DNA of 6,922 bases from an uncultured Collinsella sp. (GCA_958447915.1 CAUDCB010000101.1:1-6922), one strand, 5' to 3'; positions 1 through 6,753 are shown, counted from the stretch's first letter. The notes: generated by a model from the letters alone, not told the origin. Numbers and translations are program-made.

Positions 1-21
1 TCAAGAATTTTGAAAAGAGTT

Positions 22-40
22 TTTCGAGCCTGTTTCGAGC
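22..40. repeat. Two direct 8-bp repeats upstream of the aminotransferase gene
   Basis: The octamer TTTCGAGC occurs at 22-29 and again at 33-40, so the copies are offset by 11 bp, about one helical turn. They lie 60-80 bases before the aminotransferase start. This spacing would suit a regulator binding one face of the DNA, but that is inference. No convincing -35/-10 pair is visible in the first 100 bases, so the promoter may lie further left or be non-consensus. Confidence 0.35.
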
Positions 41-89
41 AAATCCCACCGGTTCCATAGGAGTAAACTTGCCCCACTGCAAATCCTCG

Positions 90-95
90 AAAGGA
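90..95 (+). promoter_or_regulatory. Ribosome-binding site of the aminotransferase gene
   Basis: AAAGGA ends 5 bases before the ATG at 101 and supports that start. It forms the right side of a small inverted repeat, TCCT-CGAA-AGGA (84-95), which could weakly fold over the Shine-Dalgarno sequence. A four-pair stem is too short to claim regulation. Confidence 0.7.
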
Positions 96-100
96 CCGGC

Positions 101-1282
101 ATGAAAGAACTCTCCAACCGCACGGCAGCATTTACCGATTCCGTCATCCGTCGCATGACGCGCATCTCCAATAAGTACGGCGCCGTCAATCTCTCACAGG
201 GCTTCCCCGACTTCGATCCCCCGGCGCAGCTGCTCGAGAGCCTCAGCACCATCGCCACCGACCCCAAGCCGCTTTACCACCAGTACTCCATCACCTGGGG
301 CTCCCAGGCCATGCGTGAGGCGCTTGCCGGCAAGCAGGAGCACTTTATGGGCATGCCGATCAACCCCAACGAGAACATCGTGGTCACCTGCGGCTCCACC
401 GAGGCCATGATGGCCGCCATGATGACGGTCACGAACCCCGGCGACAAGGTCGTAATCTTCTCGCCGTTCTACGAGAACTACGGCGCTGACACCATTCTCT
501 CGGGGGCTGAGCCCATCTATGTGCCGCTCAACCCGCCCACCTTTGACTTCGACCGTGAAGTCCTCGAGGCGGCCTTCCGCGACAACGATCCCAAAGCAAT
601 CGTCCTGTGCAACCCGTCCAACCCCTGCGGCAAGGTCTTTACCCGCGAGGAGCTCACCTTTATCGCCGACCTCTGCAAAAAGTACGACGCCTACTGCATC
701 ACCGACGAAGTCTACGAGCACATCGTCTACGCGCCCCACGAGCACGTGTACATGGCCACGCTGCCCGGCATGTTTGAGCGCACCATCAGCTGCAGCTCGC
801 TGTCTAAGACGTACTCCATCACCGGCTGGCGTCTGGGCTACACCATTGCCCCAGCCCAGATCACCGAGCGCATCAAGAAGGTCCACGACTTCCTCACCGT
901 GGGTGCCGCCGCTCCCCTGCAGGAAGCCGTCGTCACCGCCCTCAACTTCGACGACAGCTATTACGATGAGGTCCTTGACCTCTATACCGCCAAGCGCGAC
1001 CTGTTCTGCCAGGGACTCGACAGCATCGGTCTTGAGCATAACGTGCCGCAGGGCGCCTACTACGTGATGATGGATATCTCGGAGTTTGGCTATGGCAGCG
1101 ACCTTGACTTCTGTGAGGACCTCGCGTCTAAGGTGGGCGTGGGCGCTGTTCCCGGATCGAGCTTCTTCCGCGAGCCCGTCAACCATCTGATTCGTTTCCA
1201 CTTTGCCAAGCGTGACGAGACGCTCAACGCGGCGCTGGAGAACCTCAAGTCTCTGCGTGATAAAATCGAGCCGCGCGGGTAA
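101..1282 (+). CDS. PLP-dependent class I/II aminotransferase (kynurenine/methionine aminotransferase-like)
   Basis: This is a complete 393-residue cytosolic enzyme of fold type I. It should move an amino group between an amino acid and a 2-oxo acid using pyridoxal phosphate. Visible landmarks are LSQGFPDFDPP (31-41), HQYSITWG (60-67), CGSTEAM (97-103), NPSNPCGK (171-178), TDEVY (201-205) with the Asp and Tyr that contact the cofactor, and SLSKTYSITGWRLGY (233-247) with K236 as the Schiff-base lysine. R365 in HLIRFHF is the expected carboxylate-binding arginine. The GFPDF segment and the GWRLGY motif resemble the kynurenine/glutamine transaminase K and methionine aminotransferase branch, but the substrate cannot be fixed from sequence. 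The length is normal for the family. The ATG is preceded by AAAGGA at good spacing. The gene stands alone apart from the fructokinase fragment 17 bases downstream. Confidence 0.93.
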   Translation: MKELSNRTAAFTDSVIRRMTRISNKYGAVNLSQGFPDFDPPAQLLESLSTIATDPKPLYHQYSITWGSQAMREALAGKQEHFMGMPINPNENIVVTCGSTEAMMAAMMTVTNPGDKVVIFSPFYENYGADTILSGAEPIYVPLNPPTFDFDREVLEAAFRDNDPKAIVLCNPSNPCGKVFTREELTFIADLCKKYDAYCITDEVYEHIVYAPHEHVYMATLPGMFERTISCSSLSKTYSITGWRLGYTIAPAQITERIKKVHDFLTVGAAAPLQEAVVTALNFDDSYYDEVLDLYTAKRDLFCQGLDSIGLEHNVPQGAYYVMMDISEFGYGSDLDFCEDLASKVGVGAVPGSSFFREPVNHLIRFHFAKRDETLNAALENLKSLRDKIEPRG

Positions 1283-1299
1283 GAACGGCCCGGCACTAA

Positions 1300-1740
1300 A
1301 TGCATCCCGAGGCCGGTCACATCCTGGTCACGCGCGACCCGCGTGACACCATCGGCGAACACAGCGGCTGCCCCTTCCACGACAACTGCCTGGAGGGCCT
1401 CATCGCCGGCCCCGGCGTCAAAAAGCGCTGGGGTGGCAAGAGCGCCGGAGAGATGGCCGGCGACCCGGAGGCCATGGACCTGCTCGCAGGCTATCTGGCG
1501 CAGGCGCTCATGACCTACACGCTGTGCTATGCCCCGCAGAAGATCATCACCGGCGGTGGCGTTGCCGATCACACCCCTATCGTGCCGCTCGCCCGCAAAA
1601 AGTGCGCCGAGATGCTCAACGGCTATATCGTCAGGCCCGAGGTCAATGATATCGACACCTACATTGTCAACAATAGCCTCGAGGGCAAGCAGGGCATCAT
1701 GGGCTGCCTGGCCCTGGGTGCCGCCGCGCTTCAGCAGTAG
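1300..1740 (+). pseudogene. ROK-family fructokinase, 5'-truncated remnant (C-terminal half only)
   Basis: The 146 residues match the C-terminal half of ROK sugar kinases of the fructokinase type. They begin at the conserved HPEAGHI, continue through the zinc-binding C-x2-H-x2-C (C24, H27, C30) followed by LEGLIAGPG, then KIITGGGV (81-88), and end with the usual GIMGCLALGAAAL helix. Intact enzymes of this kind are about 290-300 residues. Missing here are the N-terminal DxGGT phosphate-binding loop and the region with the catalytic aspartate, so the product should not phosphorylate sugar. A TAA stop (1297-1299) lies in frame directly before the ATG, and there is no good Shine-Dalgarno sequence. 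The remaining frame has no stops and reads as conserved protein, which suggests a recent deletion or rearrangement (or an assembly join) at about 1283-1300. Expression from the aminotransferase transcript as a non-catalytic fragment is possible but unsupported. Confidence 0.82.
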
Positions 1741-1824
1741 ACGCGCCAAAGGGGCGCCGCAACGTCCAGCAATCCCATCCTACGGGATAACGCCGCCACG
1801 CCCCGTATAAGCCCCCAAACAAAG

Positions 1825-1868
1825 AAAGGCCGCCTAGGACCAAGCAATGTGTCCTAGGCGGCCTTTTT
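1825..1868. terminator. Strong bidirectional intrinsic terminator between convergent genes
   Basis: A perfect 16-bp inverted repeat pairs 1825-1840 (AAAGGCCGCCTAGGAC) with 1851-1866 around a 10-base loop. Read rightward it ends in a run of five T (1864-1868) and would stop the aminotransferase/fructokinase-fragment transcript. Read leftward it is followed by TTTCTTTGTTT and would stop the VanZ transcript. The right arm includes the VanZ stop codon (1854-1856) and the codons just before it. The 84 bases between the fructokinase fragment and the stem hold only one weak 5-bp hairpin (ATCCC/GGGAT, 1772-1788). Confidence 0.93.
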
Positions 1869-2303
1869 GGCACATATGAGCGATCGTAGAAGATATCGAA
1901 GCACAACGCCCGTCATCGCTCCGCAGCAGTCGATCATCACGTCGGTGATCATACCGGCGCGACCGGGCACAAAAAGCTGAATCGTCTCGTCAATCGAGGG
2001 AATCAGCAGCAGGAACACCGCCGTGGGAAGCAGCACGTCAAAGGTACGACGGCCCTCGATATCGAAAGCGTGCGTCGCCAGAATGCCGAGCACCATGTAC
2101 TCGGTAAAATGCGCGCACTTGCGAACGACGAAGTTGGTCACCCACTCATACGGAAGCCCTATGCCGTGCAGAAAGCCGCGTACGGCCTCCATAATCGACA
2201 GGCTCAATGAACCGGACCCCGTGCCGGGAACCATCGAATTGCCCCAGATGAGCAGCACCATCAGGCAGGTCGCGACCGCCCATTTTCGATCGAGTTTAAG
2301 CAT
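1854..2303 (-). CDS. VanZ-family membrane protein
   Basis: This is a 149-residue integral membrane protein with about four hydrophobic segments (roughly 8-24, 65-80, 88-104 and 121-140). It carries the VanZ-like signature: RKCAHFTEY (61-69), then DETIQLFVPGR (105-115), then DVMID with a Gly-rich end (121-128). VanZ was named for low-level teicoplanin resistance in enterococci. Most relatives are of unknown function and are often linked to the cell envelope, so resistance should not be assumed here. I chose the ATG at 2303 over an upstream in-frame start at 2363. It is preceded by GGAGG (2316-2320), and the longer form would overlap the upstream gene by 53 bases and add a polar 20-residue leader. 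The upstream gene ends only 7 bases away, which points to one operon. The 3' end runs into the shared terminator. Confidence 0.88.
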   Translation of the reverse strand: MLKLDRKWAVATCLMVLLIWGNSMVPGTGSGSLSLSIMEAVRGFLHGIGLPYEWVTNFVVRKCAHFTEYMVLGILATHAFDIEGRRTFDVLLPTAVFLLLIPSIDETIQLFVPGRAGMITDVMIDCCGAMTGVVLRYLLRSLICAKKAA

Positions 2304-2310
2304 GCAGAAG

Positions 2311-3774
2311 TTATGCCTCCGCACAGAGCGGCTCAAAGCTGGCGGTGCCACCCTCGATAACACTCAGATAGGCACGGCCCGTGCGCCTCACCGCTGCAGA
2401 CTGCAGGCGGTCGATCTCCTCCTCGAGAATCTGATTGACGCGCTCGTGACGACGGTTCTCCATGATGACGGCAGCGATGGCCTCGGCACGCTCGATACCG
2501 TCGCGCGAGATGCGGGCGGTGTCCTCGGGGAACACAGCGCTGTGGCGACCAACGTAAGCGGGGGCAGCGGACTGAGGAGCGCTCGTAAACACCGGAGCGG
2601 CAACGGGAGCAGGCTCGACGACCTCGTCCAAAATTGCGGCAGCGGCTGCCCACATGCCCTCGTGGCCCGAATAATCGGCCATGGGGACGTCTTCCTCGGG
2701 AGTCGCATCGACAGGCTCATCGGCAGCGACGGACTGGGACGCGGAGGCCGGGACATCGACCGGGGCAGCGACTACATACGGCATGTCGTTCGAGATGACC
2801 GGCTCGTCAAGGTCATCGAGATCGATAGCCGCAGCAGAGGCGTCGCTGATGATGGGCATGTTGGCGATGTTGGTGTTATACGGCACCGCCCCAGCTGCCT
2901 GCTGCTGGGCAGGAGCGCCCCACAGCGAGCTTTCGGCAGCACGACGGGCGGCAATGGTCTCCTCATCGTCGGCAGCCAGGGGCTCGCTGGCAAAGGGATC
3001 AGGCATTGATACCGGATTCACGGGAACGGCGGTGTCATACGTAACGGACTGAGCCGTTGCAGCGTTGTTGGCAGCGTTGTTGGCGGCGTTAGCCACAAGC
3101 GCCACGAAGGCGGCCGTACTGCCCGCAGGGGCGGCTTGAGAGCCCGAAACGGCACGCGCGGCGGCAGCGATGTCGTCGCGGTTATAGGAGCCGGTCTGCC
3201 CGCCGTAGGTGAGTTCGTCGATAGCGACCTGGTAGACGTCGCGTGAGCGCGTGGGATCGCAGCTGACCGGCGAATCGTCGTCGAGCATGCTATCGATCAT
3301 GGACCAGGCGTCGGCCTCGCTCATGGCGTCTGCGGCGCGGGAGATGGTGGGGACGCCGTCGTCGGCACGGCGGCGCTGGAAGGCACCGGTCAGACCGGAA
3401 AAGACCGATGAAGGCTGCTCGGCACCAAACGATGCGGAAGAAGCGGTCTGAGGGGCGGCATACTGCTGCGCCGGGATCGAGGCGGTCTTGAATTCGTTGT
3501 GGGTTCGGCCAAACTGAGCAGCACCGCCCATGGCGTCGGGCTCGAACAGGCGCTCGGCGTGCTGAGCGCGATATTCAGAAATGCCCAGCGAGGCGGCATA
3601 GATTCCCACGCCCGCCACGGCACCCACGGCAAACGGCACGGCGCCCGCGACGACCGTCTCGTTCACCGACGAAAACGGCAGCGTGGCAGCATACATCACC
3701 ACGGGAGCGGCAAGGCCGATTCCGCAGGAAAGTCCAGCAAGGACTGCTCGTTGTGTTGCATCAGAAGAAGCCAT
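2311..3774 (-). CDS. Hypothetical two-helix membrane protein with long acidic Ala-rich tail
   Basis: I do not recognise a family for this 487-residue protein. Two hydrophobic stretches near the N terminus (about 10-31 and 41-63) could form a transmembrane hairpin. About 350 residues of low-complexity sequence follow, rich in Ala, Pro, Asp, Glu and Ser, with acidic clusters such as IDLDDLDEP (317-325). A more ordered-looking patch with SRDVYQVAIDELTYGG lies at 177-192. The C-terminal 419-462 is a charged, probably helical or coiled-coil segment, and the last 25 residues (TGRAYLSVIEGG) look like a short conserved end piece. An NAAN tandem repeat lies at 229-239. The ATG at 3774 is preceded by GGGGAG at 5 bases. 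A longer TTG-initiated form (3801) is less likely. A consensus-like promoter precedes it, and a VanZ-family gene follows 7 bases after its stop. A role at the membrane or envelope is only a guess from the helices and this neighbour. Confidence 0.8.
   Translation of the reverse strand: MASSDATQRAVLAGLSCGIGLAAPVVMYAATLPFSSVNETVVAGAVPFAVGAVAGVGIYAASLGISEYRAQHAERLFEPDAMGGAAQFGRTHNEFKTASIPAQQYAAPQTASSASFGAEQPSSVFSGLTGAFQRRRADDGVPTISRAADAMSEADAWSMIDSMLDDDSPVSCDPTRSRDVYQVAIDELTYGGQTGSYNRDDIAAAARAVSGSQAAPAGSTAAFVALVANAANNAANNAATAQSVTYDTAVPVNPVSMPDPFASEPLAADDEETIAARRAAESSLWGAPAQQQAAGAVPYNTNIANMPIISDASAAAIDLDDLDEPVISNDMPYVVAAPVDVPASASQSVAADEPVDATPEEDVPMADYSGHEGMWAAAAAILDEVVEPAPVAAPVFTSAPQSAAPAYVGRHSAVFPEDTARISRDGIERAEAIAAVIMENRRHERVNQILEEEIDRLQSAAVRRTGRAYLSVIEGGTASFEPLCAEA
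2316..2320 (-). promoter_or_regulatory. Ribosome-binding site of the VanZ-family gene, inside the upstream gene
   Basis: GGAGG on the minus strand ends 12 bases before the ATG at 2303. It lies within the Ala-Glu-Ala codons just before the stop (2311-2313) of the upstream reading frame. Ribosomes finishing the first gene would therefore uncover or reuse this site, which suggests translational coupling. Confidence 0.65.
3059..3094 (-). repeat. 12-bp tandem repeat coding for an NAAN-type stretch
   Basis: Two identical units, GCAGCGTTGTTG (3059-3070 and 3071-3082, plus strand), are followed by a degenerate third unit (3083-3094). They lie within the hypothetical membrane protein gene and encode Asn-Ala-Ala-Asn repeats at residues 229-239. 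The unit is a multiple of three, so copy-number changes would keep the frame. Confidence 0.75.
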
Positions 3775-3779
3775 GAGCT

Positions 3780-3785
3780 CTCCCC
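3780..3785 (-). promoter_or_regulatory. Ribosome-binding site deciding the start of the hypothetical membrane protein
   Basis: GGGGAG on the minus strand sits 5 bases before the ATG at 3774. It supports this start over the in-frame TTG at 3801, which lies upstream of it. Confidence 0.7.
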
Positions 3786-3840
3786 ATCTTCCAGCACCCA
3801 AATCGCATCATTCAGTTGGCTGCGCGAGAGAAGATGAAGC

Positions 3841-3854
3841 GGGGCCAGAGCCCC
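3841..3854 (-). other. Small GC hairpin in the leader of the hypothetical membrane protein gene
   Basis: GGGGC-CAGA-GCCCC forms a 5-bp stem with a 4-base loop. It lies about 70 bases before the start codon and within the predicted 130-nt untranslated leader. It has no T-run behind it, so it is not a terminator. Any role in mRNA stability or regulation is unproven. Confidence 0.4.
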
Positions 3855-3911
3855 AAAGCAACGGTATAAGGTTCGTTTCATCTGCGTTTTCCGTCGCGAA
3901 GCTTAAAAGCT

Positions 3912-3940
3912 ATTATGCGAAACCACACCCCCGATTGCAA
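3912..3940 (-). promoter_or_regulatory. Predicted sigma-70-type promoter of the hypothetical protein/VanZ operon
   Basis: Reading the minus strand, TTGCAA (3935-3940) and CATAAT (3912-3917) are separated by 17 bases. This matches 4 of 6 and 5 of 6 consensus positions with ideal spacing. Transcription would begin near 3905, leaving a leader of about 130 nt. A short dyad, AGCTT-AA-AAGCT (3900-3911), lies directly over the predicted start site and could be an operator, though it is short. With the rho terminator at 4019-4046, this accounts for the 313-base stretch between rho and this gene. Confidence 0.6.
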
Positions 3941-4018
3941 GCGGCGATGCCGGATTGAAACGAGAAAACCGCTGGCTACCGGTCCCAAGTTCAAAAAATG
4001 TTTTCGAAGGCGCCATGC

Positions 4019-4046
4019 AAAAGGGCCGGGGTATAAACCCCGGCCC
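4019..4046 (-). terminator. Intrinsic terminator downstream of rho
   Basis: A perfect 9-bp stem, GGGCCGGGG (4023-4031) with CCCCGGCCC (4038-4046), has a 6-base loop. On the minus strand it is followed by TTTT (4019-4022). It lies 41 bases after the rho stop codon. The T-run is short, but the stem is entirely G-C. It separates rho from the next operon. Confidence 0.8.
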
Positions 4047-4087
4047 CTCAAAAGAGCGATAAGCGGTTTTAGCGTGCGGCGAGCGAC

Positions 4088-6673
4088 TTAGAACGTCTGC
4101 TCGTAGTCGCTGTGCTTTTTGGCCGAACGAACCAGGAACTCCTGGTTGGTGTTGGTGCCCTTGAGGCCCTTGATAAACGACGCGGCCGCGCGCTCGGTAT
4201 TGTTCATACCGGCGAGGATGCGGCGCAAGCCAAAGACAAACGGGCGCATCTGCTCGTCGACCAGCAGGTCCTCGTTGCGCGTACCGGAGGCAACGGGGTC
4301 GATGGCCGGGAAGATGCGGCGGTCGGCAAGGTCGCGGTCGAGCTTGAGCTCCATGTTGCCGGTACCCTTGAACTCCTCAAAGATGACCTCGTCCATCTTG
4401 GAGCCGGTATCGATAAGGGCGGAAGCCAGGATGGTGAGCGAGCCACCGTTCTCGATATTGCGGGCTGCGCCCAGGAAGCGCTTGGGCGGATACAGGGCCG
4501 CCGAATCGACGCCGCCCGAAAGGATGCGGCCCGAGGCGGGCGCGGCCAAATTGTAGGCACGGGCAAGGCGCGTGATGGAATCGAGCACCACAACGACGTC
4601 GCCGCCCAGCTCCACGATGCGCTTGGCGCGCTCGATCACGAGCTCGGCCACGCGAGTGTGGTTGTCGGCGGGCATATCGAAGGTCGAGGCCACGACCTCG
4701 CCCTTAATGGAGCGCTGCATATCGGTGACCTCTTCGGGACGCTCGTCGACAAGCAGGCAGATGAGGTGCACCTCGGGGTTATTGATAGAGATGGACTGGC
4801 AGATCTTCTTGAGGATCGTGGTCTTGCCGGCCTTGGGCGGCGACACGATCAGGCCACGCTGGCCCTTGCCGATCGGCGACACGATATCGATGGCGCGACC
4901 GGTGATGGAATCCTTGCCGTGCTCCATGCGCAGCGGCTCGTTGGGATAGACCGGGGTAAGATCGCCGAACTTGGGGCGATTGCGGATCTGCTCGGGGTCC
5001 AGACCGTTGACGGTCGTGATCTTGGCAAGACCGGCGCGCTTGTCGCCGCCGCGCGAGGGGCGAAGCGAGCCCTCGATCACGTCGCCCGTGCGCAGACGCG
5101 CGGAGCGGATGAGATAGGAGGGAACGAAGGCGTCGTCATTGGACTTCATGTAGCCGTGGGCATGGATAATGCCGGAGCTATCCGGGCGAATCTGCAGGAT
5201 GCCCTTGATGTCGCGGAAGCCCTCGGCCTTCGCGGCGGTGGTGTAGATCTCTTCGACGAGCTCGGCCTTCTTCTTGCCGGTCGTCTCGATCTCGAACTCC
5301 TTGGCCTTCTCGCGCAGCTCGGCGACCTTCATGGCCGCGAGCTCCTCACGCGAAAGCGTGGGCTCGGTGGGAGCGGCATTGCGCTCTTTATTGCGCTGCT
5401 TGCGATCGCGCTGACGGTTGCGGCGGTCGTTGTTGCGCTCGTCCTTGCGGTCGCTGCGGTCGTCATTGCGCTTGTGCTGGCGACGGTTGGGCCGGTTGCC
5501 GTCGTCGGACCCGGCAGGCGTAGCGCCATCGGCGGCGGCAGCATCGGCATTGTCCGAGGCTTCGCCGTCAGACTTGCCATCGATGGCGGAACCGGCATCG
5601 GCCTGATGCTCGGCAACCTTGGCCTTTGCGGACTTTTTGCGCGTGCGCTTGGGTTTCTCAGTTGCCGGCTGATCGGCGCTCTCGGTCTCGGGAGCGACGT
5701 CAGAGGTTACCTCGGCGACCTCATTGGCGGCATCCTCGGACGCGTCCCTTTTTGCGCCCTTGGCCTTGGTCGAGCGCTTGGAAGCGGTACGACGGCTGCG
5801 ACCAGGGCGGACATCGGCCGACTCGCCCTCGGCAGCGGACTCGGTGGCTGCGGCGTCCTGGACAGGAGCGTCGGCAACGAACGTAGACTCGGTGGCCAGC
5901 GCAGCGCCCTGAGCTGCGGCTGCAGCCGCAGCGGCAGCCGCCTTCTCGGCCTCCACGAAGGCCTTGGGCTTGCGGCCGCGACGATGCGGGCGCAGAGCCG
6001 GGTCGACGACGGGAGCCGCACTGGCCTCAGCGGGCATTACAAGCTCAGCGGACTGCGCGCTCTCCCCCGCTACAGGACGAGTCGCAACCTCGGCGGCATC
6101 GGAAGCCCCTTGCTCAACAGGCTGCTGAGCCTTGGTGGCGACGCGGCGACGCGTACGGGTAGCCGGCTTCTCGGCCGACTGGTCGGTTACGCGCACCTCG
6201 GCGGTCGCATTCGTCTCGGGTGCGTTCGGAGCCGCCAGCTCGGTCAACGCCGCAGCCTCACGCTCAGCAGCGCGACGACGGGCACGCACGACCTGAGCCT
6301 CGCTAATCTGCGCCAGCGCGCGGGCCTGTGCAACTTCGTCGGAAATCGACGCGGCGGGGTCGGCCGCAACGGAGCGTTTGGTTCGCGTCGTGCGCGTGGT
6401 GCGGCGCTTGGGCTTGACAGCTTCCTCACCCTCGGTTGCGGGCTTGGATGCGCGGCGCGTACGCTTAGGCTTTGCAGGCGCGGCCTCATCGCCAGCGGCG
6501 GAAGGTGCGGTCGCGGCGCTCTCGACTGCAGCGGGCGCGGCTGCCGGGGCAGCCTTGGAGGCCTCAGGAGCCGAAGCCTGCACCGGCGCAGGCTTCACGA
6601 CCTGGTCCGACGTAGCCGGTGCAGCGGGAGCGGCCGTCGTCGTTATTTCGTTTTCTTGCTGTTGATCAGACAC
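4088..6673 (-). CDS. rho: Transcription termination factor Rho with very long N-terminal extension
   Basis: Rho is the ring-shaped RNA-dependent ATPase that ends transcription at Rho-dependent sites. The protein has 861 residues against about 420 in E. coli. Residues 440-861 are the standard protein: a Rho_N helical domain (440-478), the RNA-binding cold-shock-like domain (about 484-560) and the ATPase. In the ATPase, Walker A is PPKAGKT with K617, Walker B is VVVVLDS with D698, DERPEE begins at 643, the Q-loop contains GGVDSAALYPPK, and the arginine finger is R799 in SGTR. These align with E. coli K184, D265 and R366 at a constant offset of 433. Residues 1-439 are low-complexity Ala/Glu/Pro sequence with repeated basic patches and are probably disordered. 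The start is GTG at 6673. An in-frame stop four codons upstream rules out a longer form, and the ribosome-binding site is weak (AAAG about 13 bases away). RNP1 is unusual (see findings). Confidence 0.97.
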   Translation of the reverse strand: MSDQQQENEITTTAAPAAPATSDQVVKPAPVQASAPEASKAAPAAAPAAVESAATAPSAAGDEAAPAKPKRTRRASKPATEGEEAVKPKRRTTRTTRTKRSVAADPAASISDEVAQARALAQISEAQVVRARRRAAEREAAALTELAAPNAPETNATAEVRVTDQSAEKPATRTRRRVATKAQQPVEQGASDAAEVATRPVAGESAQSAELVMPAEASAAPVVDPALRPHRRGRKPKAFVEAEKAAAAAAAAAAQGAALATESTFVADAPVQDAAATESAAEGESADVRPGRSRRTASKRSTKAKGAKRDASEDAANEVAEVTSDVAPETESADQPATEKPKRTRKKSAKAKVAEHQADAGSAIDGKSDGEASDNADAAAADGATPAGSDDGNRPNRRQHKRNDDRSDRKDERNNDRRNRQRDRKQRNKERNAAPTEPTLSREELAAMKVAELREKAKEFEIETTGKKKAELVEEIYTTAAKAEGFRDIKGILQIRPDSSGIIHAHGYMKSNDDAFVPSYLIRSARLRTGDVIEGSLRPSRGGDKRAGLAKITTVNGLDPEQIRNRPKFGDLTPVYPNEPLRMEHGKDSITGRAIDIVSPIGKGQRGLIVSPPKAGKTTILKKICQSISINNPEVHLICLLVDERPEEVTDMQRSIKGEVVASTFDMPADNHTRVAELVIERAKRIVELGGDVVVVLDSITRLARAYNLAAPASGRILSGGVDSAALYPPKRFLGAARNIENGGSLTILASALIDTGSKMDEVIFEEFKGTGNMELKLDRDLADRRIFPAIDPVASGTRNEDLLVDEQMRPFVFGLRRILAGMNNTERAAASFIKGLKGTNTNQEFLVRSAKKHSDYEQTF
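5912..5941 (-). repeat. Poly-alanine tract in the Rho extension
   Basis: Ten consecutive Ala codons encode residues 245-254 of Rho. Mixed GCN codons are used, so slippage is limited. The tract lies between the AT-hook-like RRGRKPK patch (231-237) and the next acidic stretch. Confidence 0.85.
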
Positions 6674-6702
6674 AGTGTTTGCTCAACTTTCTTTTCAAGC
6701 CC

Positions 6703-6712
6703 TGTGATCACA
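6703..6712. other. Perfect 10-bp palindrome TGTGATCACA in the rho leader
   Basis: TGTGATCACA is self-complementary and lies 30-39 bases before the rho start codon. It contains the TGTGA/TCACA half-sites of CRP-type regulators, but without the six-base spacer such sites need. A CRP site is therefore unlikely. It could be a different operator or chance. Confidence 0.3.
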
Positions 6713-6753
6713 TGCTCCCTGCATAAACCTTCAGGGCGGCTAAACAGTCTAGC

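Noticed and set aside
194..1201. A 335-codon frame antisense to the aminotransferase
   Set aside because: The product is low-complexity and resembles no family, and the sense strand has clear aminotransferase motifs throughout.
1854..2303. The VanZ-family gene as a glycopeptide resistance determinant
   Set aside because: No vanHAX or vanRS genes are nearby, and VanZ-like proteins are widespread in bacteria without this phenotype.
2023..3009. A 328-codon plus-strand frame across the VanZ-family and hypothetical genes
   Set aside because: It spans two oppositely oriented genes and has no recognisable motif. The minus-strand genes have good ribosome-binding sites and operon structure.
3696..3881. 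A 61-codon minus-strand frame beginning in the leader of the hypothetical membrane protein gene
   Set aside because: It starts about 24 bases after the predicted transcription start and overlaps the gene start out of frame, so a leader peptide was considered. It has only a weak ribosome-binding site, and the second half is a frame-shifted reading of the gene.
6703..6712. TGTGATCACA as a CRP-binding site
   Set aside because: CRP sites need about six bases between the TGTGA and TCACA halves, and here there are none.
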